A stretch of DNA of 64,000 nucleotides from Abiotrophia sp965245735. GTDB lineage: Bacteria; Bacillota; Bacilli; Lactobacillales; Aerococcaceae. The stretch spans positions 15,626 through 79,625 of the forward strand of contig CBDFAX010000007.1 of NCBI GenBank assembly GCA_965245735.1, given 5' to 3'. Below are positions 23,920-32,509 of the stretch, piece by piece. Each line of letters starts with the position of its first letter. Position 1 is the first letter of the stretch. The notes below the pieces were generated by a model. The model was not told the DNA's origin, did not search any database, and saw only the letters and a program-made list of their open reading frames with translations. The position numbers were made by a program, and so were the translations under genes.

Positions 23920-24156
23920 TTGAACGGTCCGGTAACCCTCTCTTTCAAGCAGGCGCCACGTGACTCGCAGCAAGTCCGTTTAGAGGTCATTTTCTCTTAT
24001 ATCGAGCAAGTCCAAATGGAAAATCAGGCCAAGGACCAAATCTGGGACCTGGTCAAGAAGGACATGCCGCTAACCTATAAGATGCTAGAACTCCAAGGCC
24101 TAGGCTTAGAGCGGGAGCTTGTGGAGCCCGTTATTGAGTTGCTGGTGACGGAGTGA
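23920..24156 (+). pseudogene. Duplicated 3' end of the GH31 gene
   Basis: From about 23938 to 24156 the DNA repeats 23612-23833 with only about ten differences by eye. It encodes the same ending (KQAPRDSQQVRLEVIFSYIE, then DMPLTYKMLELQGLGL and a Val/Glu-rich end). The copy lacks the catalytic domain and a convincing ribosome site. Between the two copies lies one family B palindrome plus spacer, so the duplication has the repeat at its joint. Probably not expressed as a separate protein; a small-peptide product cannot be excluded. Confidence 0.75.
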
Positions 24157-24240
24157 GTTGATAGCCCCAAGGTCCCTAGTAACCTAGCAGAAGGCTTAAG
24201 ATGCCGACCAGAATTTCAAACCAGATAGGGAGGACAGCTG

Positions 24241-24906
24241 ATGGCGATTCAAGGGGTCATTTTTGATTTAGATGGCGTTATTACAGACACAGCGCATTTG
24301 CATTTTTTGGCCTGGAAGGCATTAGGGGATTCCCTAGGTGTGGAAATCACTCTGGAGCTCAATGAAGGCTTAAAGGGTCTGGGACGTCAGGAGACTTTGA
24401 CGCTGATTCTAAAAGAGGCGGGGCTATATGATAAGTATACAGAGACCGAACGCCAAGCCTTGGCTGATAGAAAAAACAGGACCTATGTGGCGTCACTTGA
24501 AAGCCTAGGCCCTCAAGATCTACTGCCAGGCATAGGCGACTGTCTCAAGGACTTAAAAAAGCGGGGCATCAAAATTGGCCTAGCTTCTTCCAGTCAAAAT
24601 GCTGGGCTGATTATCAAAAAATTAGGCCTGGAGCCTTATTTTGAGGCCATGGTAGATCCAAGAAGTTTGACTAAGGGCAAGCCTGACCCAGAAATTTACC
24701 TTAAGGCGGCCGCTGCCCTTGGCCTGAGCCCAGCTAAGTGTGTAGGAGTAGAGGATGCCAGAGCAGGACTAGAAGCCATTCAGGCGGCCGGTATGACCGC
24801 GATTGCCCTTGGCCAATCGCTAGAGCATGTCCCAGCCGATTATCATTTCTTGTCTGCAAAGGACTTAGTGAATTTCAATTGGGATGACATTGTAAGTAAG
24901 GAGTGA
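24241..24906 (+). CDS. pgmB: Beta-phosphoglucomutase
   Basis: 221 residues of the HAD superfamily. Motif I is VIFDLDGVITDTAHLHFLAW, with the Asp nucleophile and general acid Asp two residues later and the beta-PGM-specific THxxxW-like region. GLASSSQNA is motif II, and KGKPDPEIY with VGVEDARAGLEAIQAAGM gives motifs III and IV. It interconverts beta-glucose 1-phosphate and glucose 6-phosphate. It usually accompanies an inverting phosphorylase (GH65), which is absent here. GGGAGGA precedes the ATG. The stop overlaps the ribosome site of the GH13 gene, so they are coupled. Confidence 0.9.
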   Translation: MAIQGVIFDLDGVITDTAHLHFLAWKALGDSLGVEITLELNEGLKGLGRQETLTLILKEAGLYDKYTETERQALADRKNRTYVASLESLGPQDLLPGIGDCLKDLKKRGIKIGLASSSQNAGLIIKKLGLEPYFEAMVDPRSLTKGKPDPEIYLKAAAALGLSPAKCVGVEDARAGLEAIQAAGMTAIALGQSLEHVPADYHFLSAKDLVNFNWDDIVSKE

Positions 24907-24911
24907 CAAGC

Positions 24912-26585
24912 ATGGTTGAAAGCAATTGGTGGCAAAATCGTGTCGCCTATCAGATTTACCCTAAGAGTTTCAAGGATAGTAATGGCGATGGGGTGGGCGA
25001 TATCCGCGGTATTATTGAGAAACTGGACTATCTCCAGTCGCTAGGAATCGGGATTATCTGGATTTCGCCTATTTATCAGTCGCCTTTTGTTGATCAAGGC
25101 TATGATATATCCGATTACTATGCCATTGACCCGATTTTTGGGACCATGGAGGATTTTGATGAATTGATTGCGCAAGCAGATAAACGAGACATTAAAATTG
25201 TCATGGATCTGGTCGTAAACCACTGTTCGGACCAGCACCCCTGGTTCCAGGCGGCGCTTAAGGACTTATCTAGCCACTACGCGGATTATTTCTACTTTGT
25301 AGAAAGTCCGGACGGCCCACCCAATAACTGGCGCAGTTACTTTGGTGGCAGCGTTTGGGAACAGCTGCCAGGCACCAACACCTACTATCTGCATAGTTTC
25401 CACAAGACCCAGCCCGACTTAAATTGGCAGAATCCGCGCTTGCGTCAGGAAATCTATCAGATGGTCAATTGGTGGCTGGAAAAGGGCATTGCCGGCTTCC
25501 GCATTGATGCCATTATTAATATCAAGAAGAATCTGACTTGGCAATCTTATCCAGCCGATCGGCCAGATGGCCTAGTGGCGGTGCAGCGTTCACTGCAAGA
25601 TGCCCAGCCTATTGAGCCCTTCCTTAATGAACTTAAGGCAGAGTGTTTTGAGCCCCACCAGGCCTTTACGGTAGGGGAGGTCTTTGATGCATCGGAATCA
25701 GAGCTTCATGAGTTTATGGGCGATCAGGGCTACTTTTCTTCTATTTTTGACTTTGGTCAGACTGAATTAGGCAAGAGCCCTCTAGGTTGGTATGATCATC
25801 AGCCGGTAACAGCTGAAATGATTAAGGAGGCCATTTTCCAGACCCAAGCCAAAACGCAAGAGGCAGGCTACTGGTCGACCATTATTGAGAATCATGACGA
25901 ACCTCGCGGGGTGAATTTCTATCTGCAAGGTCAGGAAATCAATGATAGCAGCAAAAAGTTATTGGCGACCATGCTCATGATGCGCCGGGGCTTGCCCTTT
26001 ATCTATCAAGGCCAAGAAATCGGGACAGAAAACCGTCAATTCGAGAGCCTGGCGCAAGTCGACGACATTGGTTCCATTAATGAATATCATAATGCCCTTG
26101 CTAACGGGCTGACGGACCAAGAGGCGCTTGAGATTCTAAATCGCTACTCTCGGGATAATGCGCGGATTCCGCTGAGATGGAACAAGCACAAGTGGGGCGG
26201 CTTTACGACGGGCCAGCCTTGGTTGCAGGGTGCCGTGAAAGGAAACTTGACGGATGTGGCTAGCCAATTAGAGGATGAACAATCACTCTGGCATTGGTAT
26301 CAGACCTTAATTCAACTCAGAACTCGGTCAATATATGGAGAGGTCATTGTGTCGGGAAGTTTCTTGCCACTTTTCCGGGATGTCAAGAACCTCATGGCTT
26401 TTGAACGCTCTAATCAGACTCATTGTCTTTGGGTTGTCTTGAATTATCAAAAGCAAGAGCAGGTTCTTGATCTAGGGCGAAAATGGCAAAGTGTACTGCT
26501 CAATAATATAGAGGAACTAGACTCAACACAAAATCAGGTCCTTAAGCTAGCGCCCTATCAAGCTCTTGTGCTAGTAATGGACTAG
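24912..26585 (+). CDS. GH13 alpha-glucosidase (oligo-1,6-glucosidase type)
   Basis: About 557 residues from the ATG at 24912 (AAGGAG 8 bases upstream). GH13 motifs in order: DLVVNHCSDQHPWF (region I), GFRIDAI with nucleophile Asp199, FTVGEV with acid/base Glu256 and IIENHDEPR with Asp329. The opening VAYQIYPKSFKDSNGDGVGD is typical of the MalL/DexB/TreC-like subfamily 31. It is a cytoplasmic exo-acting enzyme that releases glucose from short alpha-glucosides. It is the last gene of the ABC operon and is followed by a family B array. Substrate linkage cannot be read with certainty. Confidence 0.9.
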   Translation: MVESNWWQNRVAYQIYPKSFKDSNGDGVGDIRGIIEKLDYLQSLGIGIIWISPIYQSPFVDQGYDISDYYAIDPIFGTMEDFDELIAQADKRDIKIVMDLVVNHCSDQHPWFQAALKDLSSHYADYFYFVESPDGPPNNWRSYFGGSVWEQLPGTNTYYLHSFHKTQPDLNWQNPRLRQEIYQMVNWWLEKGIAGFRIDAIINIKKNLTWQSYPADRPDGLVAVQRSLQDAQPIEPFLNELKAECFEPHQAFTVGEVFDASESELHEFMGDQGYFSSIFDFGQTELGKSPLGWYDHQPVTAEMIKEAIFQTQAKTQEAGYWSTIIENHDEPRGVNFYLQGQEINDSSKKLLATMLMMRRGLPFIYQGQEIGTENRQFESLAQVDDIGSINEYHNALANGLTDQEALEILNRYSRDNARIPLRWNKHKWGGFTTGQPWLQGAVKGNLTDVASQLEDEQSLWHWYQTLIQLRTRSIYGEVIVSGSFLPLFRDVKNLMAFERSNQTHCLWVVLNYQKQEQVLDLGRKWQSVLLNNIEELDSTQNQVLKLAPYQALVLVMD

Positions 26586-26599
26586 GTAAATGGCTAGCC

Positions 26600-26925
26600 T
26601 GCTAGGAAAAGGGCGGTTTTCGCCGAAACTGAATGAGCTAGTGGTCCACTCCGTCGAGTGGACCACTAGCTCGGGGCTTTAGGCCAGAAAAAGGCGGTTT
26701 TCGCCGAAACTAGATGAGCCAGTGGTCCACTCTTTCGAGTGGACCACTAGCACGCGGCTTTAGGCCGGAAAAAGGCGGTTTTCGCCGAAACTGAATGAGC
26801 CAGTGGTCCACTCCGTCGAGTGGACCACTAGCACGCGGCTTTAGACTAGAAAAAGGCGGTTTTGCGCCGAAACTGGCTCGAGCTTATAGGCCAGGAAAAA
26901 AGGTGATTAGGCCGAAATGGTGTGC
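26600..26925. repeat. Family B palindrome array, copy 4 (three units)
   Basis: Hairpins GAGCYAGTGGTCCACTC / GAGTGGACCACTAGC begin at about 26635, 26716 and 26797, exactly 81 bp apart, around loops such as CGTC or TTTC. The spacers read GGCTTTAGGCCGGAAAAAGG, then CGGTTTTCGCCGAAACT, the clearest version of the skeleton. Extra spacer-like copies lie before the first hairpin and after the last, suggesting that hairpins are gained or lost within a spacer array. Convergent position between GH13 and aspartate kinase genes. Confidence 0.9.
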
Positions 26926-26956
26926 AAGCCACCAACCTCAACACAAACCAGCAGAC

Positions 26957-26990
26957 AAAAAGTGCAGTTCAGGTCCTGAACTGCACTTTT
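26957..26990. terminator. Bidirectional terminator at the end of the aspartate kinase gene
   Basis: AGTGCAGTTCAGG and CCTGAACTGCACT arms with a one-base centre, flanked by A and T runs. Confidence 0.9.
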
Positions 26991-26992
26991 CT

Positions 26993-28432
26993 TTATTCTC
27001 CTTGGGCGGCAGCGGCTAGGGTAGCTAGGGCTTCGCGTGGGAAGTAGGCTTGGTAGAGGCCTTGGAGGGCGATGTCTTCGTCCTCGGCCTTGATCATGAA
27101 GAGCATGCTGATTTCGGATGCGCCTTGGCTGATCATGCGGATGTTAATGTGGTTATCAGCAAAAGTCCGGCTGGCTGCGGCCGCCACCCCGACATTTTCC
27201 CGCATGGCTTCCCCGACGATGGCGAAGATGCAGAGGTCGTCTTCCACATGGATGGAGTCAGGATTGAGTTTGTCCTGAATGGTGGCCAGGATGCCGGCCA
27301 AATGCGCTGGCGATTGGATATTAGCGGAGCGAATTACCAGGGAGATGCTGTCGATGCCTGAAGGTACGTGTTCGACTGGCACGCCGGCTTCCTCGAAGAA
27401 GCGGATAGCGCGGCGCATGAAGCCCATTTCCCGGTTGAGTAGGTACTTGCTGATGGAGATGGCGGTAAAGCCAGTTGCCGAGCTGACCCCGGTGACTGGA
27501 TAGCGAGGATCTAGCTCCTTCTTGGAGACAATCTTGGTGCCGGCGATTTCAGGCTGGTTGGTGTTGCGAATCATGACCGGAATGTCATTGCGGTAGACAG
27601 GTTCCAGGGCTTCTTCATGGAAAATCCCGAAGCCGGCATAGGACAGCTCCCGCATTTCGCTATAGGTAATCTCCTTAATGGGATGCGGCCGCGCGATTTT
27701 GCCCGGATGCATGGAGTAGATAAAGGACTCGTCGGTGTAGTTCTCGTAGAGGTCGGCGCCCAGGCCGTTGGCGATAATGGCCCCAGAAATATCGGAGCCC
27801 CCACGGGAGAAGGTCACGATGTCGCCACCCTTGGAGTAGCCGAAGAAGCCTGGAATAATAAGGACGCCAGCCCGGTCACGTAGTTTGGCGATTTGGGCGT
27901 AGGACTCGTCGAAGAGGCGGGCATTAGACGGTTCGTCCGTCACTAAAATGCCGGCTTCCTTAGGCGACACATAGTGGGCGTCAAGGCCCAGGCTGACTAG
28001 GTAGTGGCTGACCACTTGGGCGTTGAAGTCCTCGCCACAAGCCTTGAGGGCATCGAGCAGGCGCTCAGGCTCCTGGATATCGGCCATGTAGCCATTTAGG
28101 GTATCTTCAAAATAAGCCAAAAGCTCTGTTGACAGGCCCAACTCGATCAGGATGCTGGCATAGCGGTCCAGCACCTTCTGACGGGCTTCAGCCACTGGGT
28201 CAGCCTGCAATAGGGCATCCGTCTGGTGGCCTACTTGTCCAACGACTGCTTGCACCGCATCGAAGAGGGCGATGAGCAGGTCGGTGACCTTAATGTCCTC
28301 AGCGAAACGCTTGCCTGGGGCACTGACTACGACGGCTTTAATTTCTGGTTTGCCTTGGATGATGGCGGCTACCTTCTTAATCTGGCCGGCGTTGGCCAGG
28401 GAGGAGCCTCCGAATTTTGCTACAATCATCAT
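26993..28432 (-). CDS. Aspartate kinase, monofunctional
   Basis: 479 residues. The N-terminal kinase motif is VAKFGGSSLANAGQ, and GGSDISGAIIANGLGADLYE followed by NYTDESFIYSMHPG is the aspartate-binding region. Two ACT domains follow (from about residue 330, with MGFMRRAIRFFEEAGVPVEH and NVGVAAAASRTFADNHINIR). It phosphorylates aspartate, the first step to threonine, methionine and lysine, and is probably feedback-regulated. It is transcribed away from hom-thrB, which together would make threonine. Start: tandem ATG with AAGGAT upstream. Confidence 0.92.
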   Translation of the reverse strand: MMIVAKFGGSSLANAGQIKKVAAIIQGKPEIKAVVVSAPGKRFAEDIKVTDLLIALFDAVQAVVGQVGHQTDALLQADPVAEARQKVLDRYASILIELGLSTELLAYFEDTLNGYMADIQEPERLLDALKACGEDFNAQVVSHYLVSLGLDAHYVSPKEAGILVTDEPSNARLFDESYAQIAKLRDRAGVLIIPGFFGYSKGGDIVTFSRGGSDISGAIIANGLGADLYENYTDESFIYSMHPGKIARPHPIKEITYSEMRELSYAGFGIFHEEALEPVYRNDIPVMIRNTNQPEIAGTKIVSKKELDPRYPVTGVSSATGFTAISISKYLLNREMGFMRRAIRFFEEAGVPVEHVPSGIDSISLVIRSANIQSPAHLAGILATIQDKLNPDSIHVEDDLCIFAIVGEAMRENVGVAAAASRTFADNHINIRMISQGASEISMLFMIKAEDEDIALQGLYQAYFPREALATLAAAAQGE

Positions 28433-28591
28433 ATCTATCCATCCTTCTATCAGATTGGCGCTAGAGCCTAACTGTTACTATGATACACTATATTTTGCCC
28501 AAACGATATACTTTCTTATGAAATTTACTTGAAAAAACAGGCCATTCCCACTAAACTTAGAGGAGTAGAATTGAAATGGAGGCGAGCAGGA

Positions 28592-29788
28592 ATGAAAATC
28601 GCATTATGTGGTATCGGTACGGTAGGTGGCGGGGTCGTCAAGGTCTTAGCTGAGAACCAAGCCCAATTCCAAGCAAAATATAAAGAAGACCTAGTCATCA
28701 GCCATGTTCTGACCCGGGATCCCGATAAGGTGGACCGTCTAGGCTTAGAATCAGCAGTCTTCACCGACCGGGTAGAAGATATTTATGAAGCGGACATCGA
28801 CCTAGTGGTGGAAGTCATGGGGGGCGTGGACTTCGCCTATCAAGTCATCCGTCAGTCCCTGAGCCAAGGCCGTCACGTGGTCACTGCCAACAAGGATCTG
28901 CTAGCCCTCCACATTGATGAGCTGCAAGCCCTAGCCAATGAAAAGGGCGTCAGCCTGCTCTATGAAGCCAGTGTAGCCGGTGGGATTCCCATTATTAACG
29001 GGGTCCAAGTGGGCTTGGCGGCCAACCAAATTTCGGGCGTCATGGGGATTCTCAATGGGACCACTAACTATATGCTTAGCCACATGACTCAAGACGGCTG
29101 GACCTATGATCATGCTCTGTCTGTGGCCCAAGAAAAGGGCTATGCCGAAGCCGACCCAACCAATGATGTGGGTGGTTTTGATGCGGCGCGTAAGATTACC
29201 CTCTTGTCTCGTCTAGCTTATGACACCCGCGTGGACTTCCATCAAGTCAGCGTCAAGGGGATTGACACAGTGGATGCTAGCGACATCGCCATTGCTGCGC
29301 AAGCGGGCTACACCATGAAGCTCTTGGGTAAGAGCACCAAGACTGCTGCCGGCATTCAAGTCGGGGTTGAGCCTGTCCTCTTGCCAAACGCCCATCCTTT
29401 ATCCGGTGTCTCTGAAGCCTTCAATGCCGTCTATGTAGAAGGCAATGCGGTAGGCCAAACCATGTTCTGGGGGCCAGGTGCCGGTAGTCTGGAGACCGCT
29501 TCTGCCGTGGTGTCTGACATCTTGCAAATTGCCGACCGTGGCTTTATTCCAGCTGTCTTGCCAAGCCAAGAATTAGCCATTGTCAGCCAGGAAGCACCAG
29601 CTTGCTACTACCTACGCTTTGACGCGCCAGCTAGCCATGTTCGCGCGGTTCTCCAAACCTTAGAAATCGGCTACTTGACCTTGGCCGAAGCGCCAGGCTT
29701 GACCATTAAGACCGAAGCCATCAGCCCGGCGGTCTTGGCTAAGTTAGAAGCCAATGCCACCGTGGTGGCACGCTACCTCATGGTCTAG
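28592..29788 (+). CDS. hom: Homoserine dehydrogenase
   Basis: About 398 residues from the ATG at 28592 (GGAGG nine bases upstream; a TTG at 28571 after AGAGGAG is an alternative). The NAD(P) motif is IALCGIGTVGGGVV. The catalytic and substrate region reads SVAGGIPIINGVQ, then GILNGTTNYMLSHM and EADPTNDVGGFDAARKI, all typical of the family. The C-terminal ACT-like segment is short. It reduces aspartate semialdehyde to homoserine. Thirteen bases separate it from thrB. Confidence 0.93.
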   Translation: MKIALCGIGTVGGGVVKVLAENQAQFQAKYKEDLVISHVLTRDPDKVDRLGLESAVFTDRVEDIYEADIDLVVEVMGGVDFAYQVIRQSLSQGRHVVTANKDLLALHIDELQALANEKGVSLLYEASVAGGIPIINGVQVGLAANQISGVMGILNGTTNYMLSHMTQDGWTYDHALSVAQEKGYAEADPTNDVGGFDAARKITLLSRLAYDTRVDFHQVSVKGIDTVDASDIAIAAQAGYTMKLLGKSTKTAAGIQVGVEPVLLPNAHPLSGVSEAFNAVYVEGNAVGQTMFWGPGAGSLETASAVVSDILQIADRGFIPAVLPSQELAIVSQEAPACYYLRFDAPASHVRAVLQTLEIGYLTLAEAPGLTIKTEAISPAVLAKLEANATVVARYLMV

Positions 29789-29800
29789 GAGGCGGTATCC

Positions 29801-30685
29801 ATGGTATGGCAAAAGGATTTTCCTGCCTCTAGTGCCAACTTGGGTCCGGGATTTGACTCAATCGGGATTGCGGTCGACCGCTATTTGACGGTGACGGCTC
29901 GTCCGGCTGAGCGCTGGCAGGTGGATTTTGAGACCGACTTTATGGCTGGCCTGCCCCAGGATGAGACCAACCTAGTGGTGGCAGTAGCCCTGGAAACGGC
30001 GGCTCGCTATGGTAAGACCTTAGCGCCCCTGCATCTGACCATGAAGAGTCAGATTCCCCTGACCCATGGCATGGGTAGCTCAGCTTCAGCCATTGTGGCT
30101 GGCATTGAGCTGGCCAATGACTTTGCTGACCTGGGTCTGTCTACCTTTGACAAGGTGCGCCTGGCCAGTGCCAAGGAAGGCCACCCCGACAATGTGGGGG
30201 CCTGCATCACCGGTGGTCTCTTCGTGGGCTACTATGAGCCGGAGACCGATCAACTCTTCTATCAAGTAGGCAACTTGGAAGGGGTCGGGGTCATTATTTC
30301 CACCCCAGCCTATGAGTTGTCGACGGCGGCAGCCCGCAGTGTCTTGCCTGAGGTCTACTCCAAGCCGGATTCCATTGGCCAGAATGCCCTGACCAGTGTC
30401 ATGTTAATGGCCATGATGCAGGGCGATTACCCGACCATGGGTCAACTCATGATGCAAGACAAGTTCCATGAACCTTACCGTCAGTCTCTAATCGCAGAGT
30501 TTCCAGCGGTTAAGGCTACGGCTCTTGAAAAGGGCGCCTATGCCACCGTCATTTCGGGGGCGGGTCCTAGCATTCTGACCCTGAGCCCTCAGGAGCGAGT
30601 GGCCGACATTCTCGCGGCCCTTGAAGCCTCGGTGGACTGCCAACACCAAGTGGTGTCGGTTCTGCCAGCCTTGGTCGACAAATAA
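29801..30685 (+). CDS. thrB: Homoserine kinase
   Basis: 294 residues of the GHMP kinase family: FPASSANLGPGFDSIGIAVD at the N-terminus and the ATP loop IPLTHGMGSSASAIVAGIEL, then SGAGPSILTLSP near the end. It phosphorylates homoserine for threonine synthase, which is not in the window. TAGGAGG precedes the ATG. It ends 8 bases before a terminator shared with the converging membrane-protein gene. Confidence 0.93.
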   Translation: MVWQKDFPASSANLGPGFDSIGIAVDRYLTVTARPAERWQVDFETDFMAGLPQDETNLVVAVALETAARYGKTLAPLHLTMKSQIPLTHGMGSSASAIVAGIELANDFADLGLSTFDKVRLASAKEGHPDNVGACITGGLFVGYYEPETDQLFYQVGNLEGVGVIISTPAYELSTAAARSVLPEVYSKPDSIGQNALTSVMLMAMMQGDYPTMGQLMMQDKFHEPYRQSLIAEFPAVKATALEKGAYATVISGAGPSILTLSPQERVADILAALEASVDCQHQVVSVLPALVDK

Positions 30686-30692
30686 TATGAAA

Positions 30693-30719
30693 AAAGAGTC
30701 CAGCTTAGCTGGGCTCTTT
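30693..30719. terminator. Terminator between thrB and the converging gene
   Basis: AAAGAGTCCAGC and GCTGGGCTCTTT arms around TTA, one G-T pair, T-rich end. Confidence 0.85.
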
Positions 30720-30730
30720 CTTGTGTGCGC

Positions 30731-31327
30731 TTATTTTTTATGACTGACATCTTGGACCTGGGGCGCAAGCGTCTTAAGGTCGGCTAGGAAATTAGCTAGG
30801 GCACGCTCGCGGTCGCCTGTCCACCGACCAAGGTCCCGCATTTCCTTGTGACCAGCCAGGTCGCGGCAGTAGACTAGGAGATGGGTTTCCTTGAGGTGGC
30901 GGCTGACGGGGACCTTTTGCACCTGGTAGCCAATGGCGGCGATTTGCTTGAGGGGGCAGATATAGAGGCCTTGGGCGGTGATGACTAAATGCTCTTTGTA
31001 GCAGTAAATCCCTAGCTCTGAATCGGCCACTTGGGCTTGGCGGCCTAAGCGACTCCAGTCGTCGGCCAGTTCGGGATAGTGGCGGTAGAGCATATCATAG
31101 TCGCTCAGGATCCGACGTCGCTTGCGCCAAGCATAATAGCAGAAATAGCCCCCAATCCAAATGAGTAGGGCTGACATAGCCTGAGCAATCCAGAGGGCAT
31201 GCTGATAGTCACTTAGCATGAGGCTGGTGATATAAGTAAGGCCGAATAGGCCGCTGGCCAGGAGGGGCAGGCCGGCCAGTAGGGTTAAGAAGATGTCGAC
31301 TTTATCGCGATGCTTCAAGGTCCTCAT
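30731..31327 (-). CDS. Two-TM membrane protein of unknown function
   Basis: 198 residues. Two hydrophobic segments lie at residues 12-35 (FLTLLAGLPLLASGLFGLTY) and 43-66 (ALWIAQAMSALLIWIGGYFC). A basic stretch (WRKRRRILSDY) and a soluble C-terminal domain of about 125 residues follow. The layout (two TM helices then a PH-like or YcxB-like domain with VITAQGLYICPLKQIAAIGY) is similar in plan to the four paralogues at 39098-41273, though sequence similarity is weak. Its neighbour upstream is the YeiH-like gene on the same strand, 16 bases apart, so they form an operon. Function unknown. Confidence 0.7.
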   Translation of the reverse strand: MRTLKHRDKVDIFLTLLAGLPLLASGLFGLTYITSLMLSDYQHALWIAQAMSALLIWIGGYFCYYAWRKRRRILSDYDMLYRHYPELADDWSRLGRQAQVADSELGIYCYKEHLVITAQGLYICPLKQIAAIGYQVQKVPVSRHLKETHLLVYCRDLAGHKEMRDLGRWTGDRERALANFLADLKTLAPQVQDVSHKK

Positions 31328-31343
31328 CCTTTCGCTGCTAATC

Positions 31344-32363
31344 TTAAGAGTAGAAGAAATGAATGGCTAGGCTAGCTGTGGCAATGACCAGGGCCCAGCA
31401 GAGGCCCCCTAGCAAGATGGACTGGCTACCGGCCCGGCGCAACTGTCTGAGATCAACGGCCAAGCCCACCCCAGCTAGGGCCGCAATCATGGTCAGACGG
31501 GCTAGCAACTTGAAGCCGTCTAGCAGCCAAGCAGGTAGAGGCAGGAGGGAGCTAGCCAGGACCGCCAAGAGGAAGTAGGCGATGAAACTAGGAAAGAGTC
31601 GGCGGGCTTGTTCTAAGAGGCTGACCTGGGCATTCTGGCCGGTCGCCATCTGCGCTTTCTGCTGACCATAGCGAGCCCCAACCAGACCTAGGCAGACCGG
31701 CACAATGAGTAGGGTCCGGGCCATTTTGACGATGGTGGCGGTGGTGCCGGCGGCCTCACTAAAGGCGAAGCCAGCGGCCACGACCGAAGAAGTATCGTTA
31801 ATGGCGGCCCCAGCGAAGAGGCCGAAGCTTTGATCGCCATAGCCCAACCAAGCTCCTAAGAGAGGGAAGAGGAAGAGGGCCAGGGTGTTATAGAGGAAGA
31901 TGGTGGTGATGGCGAAGGCAATCTCTGAGTCCTCAGCTTCCACAATAGGCGCAGCGGCGGCAATGGCCGAGCCCCCACAAATGGCCGTTCCCATACCCAC
32001 TAAGAGGGCTGAACGAGGCTCAATCCCCATCCAGCGTCCTAGGTAGCGGGCGCTCAAGAGGGCCACCGCCACGACTGGAATCAAGACCAAGTAGACCTTG
32101 AGGCCGACTGCTTGCAGTTTAGCAAAGGACAAGCCAAAGCCTAAAAAGACAATGCCGATTTTGAGCAGTTGGCCGCTAATTTGCTTGGCCGGTTTGGTCG
32201 AGGCAGGGGGACGCCAGGCGGACAGGGCCATGCCCAGCAGAATGGCTAGCATGGAAGCCCCTAGGGCTGGCACTAGGCTTTCAATGGCATAGGCCAGGGC
32301 GGTGATAATTAGAATCTTGGCCCAACTGGCCCAGTTGCTGTCAGAAATCTTAAAAAATGTCAT
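31344..32363 (-). CDS. YeiH-like putative sulfate exporter family transporter (UPF0324)
   Basis: 339 residues with about nine membrane segments. Family landmarks are GIVFLGFGLSFAKLQAVGLK, the loop MGTAICGGSAIAAAAPIVEA, and AGAAINDTSSVVAAGFAFSE. These fit the YeiH/UPF0324 group, which is annotated as sulfate or sulfur-compound exporters on limited evidence. The ATG has a GGAGCG site upstream. Downstream on the same strand lies the two-TM gene. Substrate is uncertain. Confidence 0.85.
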   Translation of the reverse strand: MTFFKISDSNWASWAKILIITALAYAIESLVPALGASMLAILLGMALSAWRPPASTKPAKQISGQLLKIGIVFLGFGLSFAKLQAVGLKVYLVLIPVVAVALLSARYLGRWMGIEPRSALLVGMGTAICGGSAIAAAAPIVEAEDSEIAFAITTIFLYNTLALFLFPLLGAWLGYGDQSFGLFAGAAINDTSSVVAAGFAFSEAAGTTATIVKMARTLLIVPVCLGLVGARYGQQKAQMATGQNAQVSLLEQARRLFPSFIAYFLLAVLASSLLPLPAWLLDGFKLLARLTMIAALAGVGLAVDLRQLRRAGSQSILLGGLCWALVIATASLAIHFFYS

Positions 32364-32509
32364 GGTTGATATCGCTCCTTTGTCATCTTCTAGTATAACA
32401 AAGTCCCGCTCCGCGCGCTAGTTGGGTCAGGGCTAGAAGAAAGCGTTTGTCTAGACTTAAGGGGACCAGTAGACTATACTAAAACAAAAGCCTAGAGAGG
32501 ATGAATCCT

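Noticed and set aside
27050..27361. Plus-strand open frames inside the aspartate kinase gene
   Set aside because: Antisense shadows of a clearly conserved enzyme with no ribosome sites.
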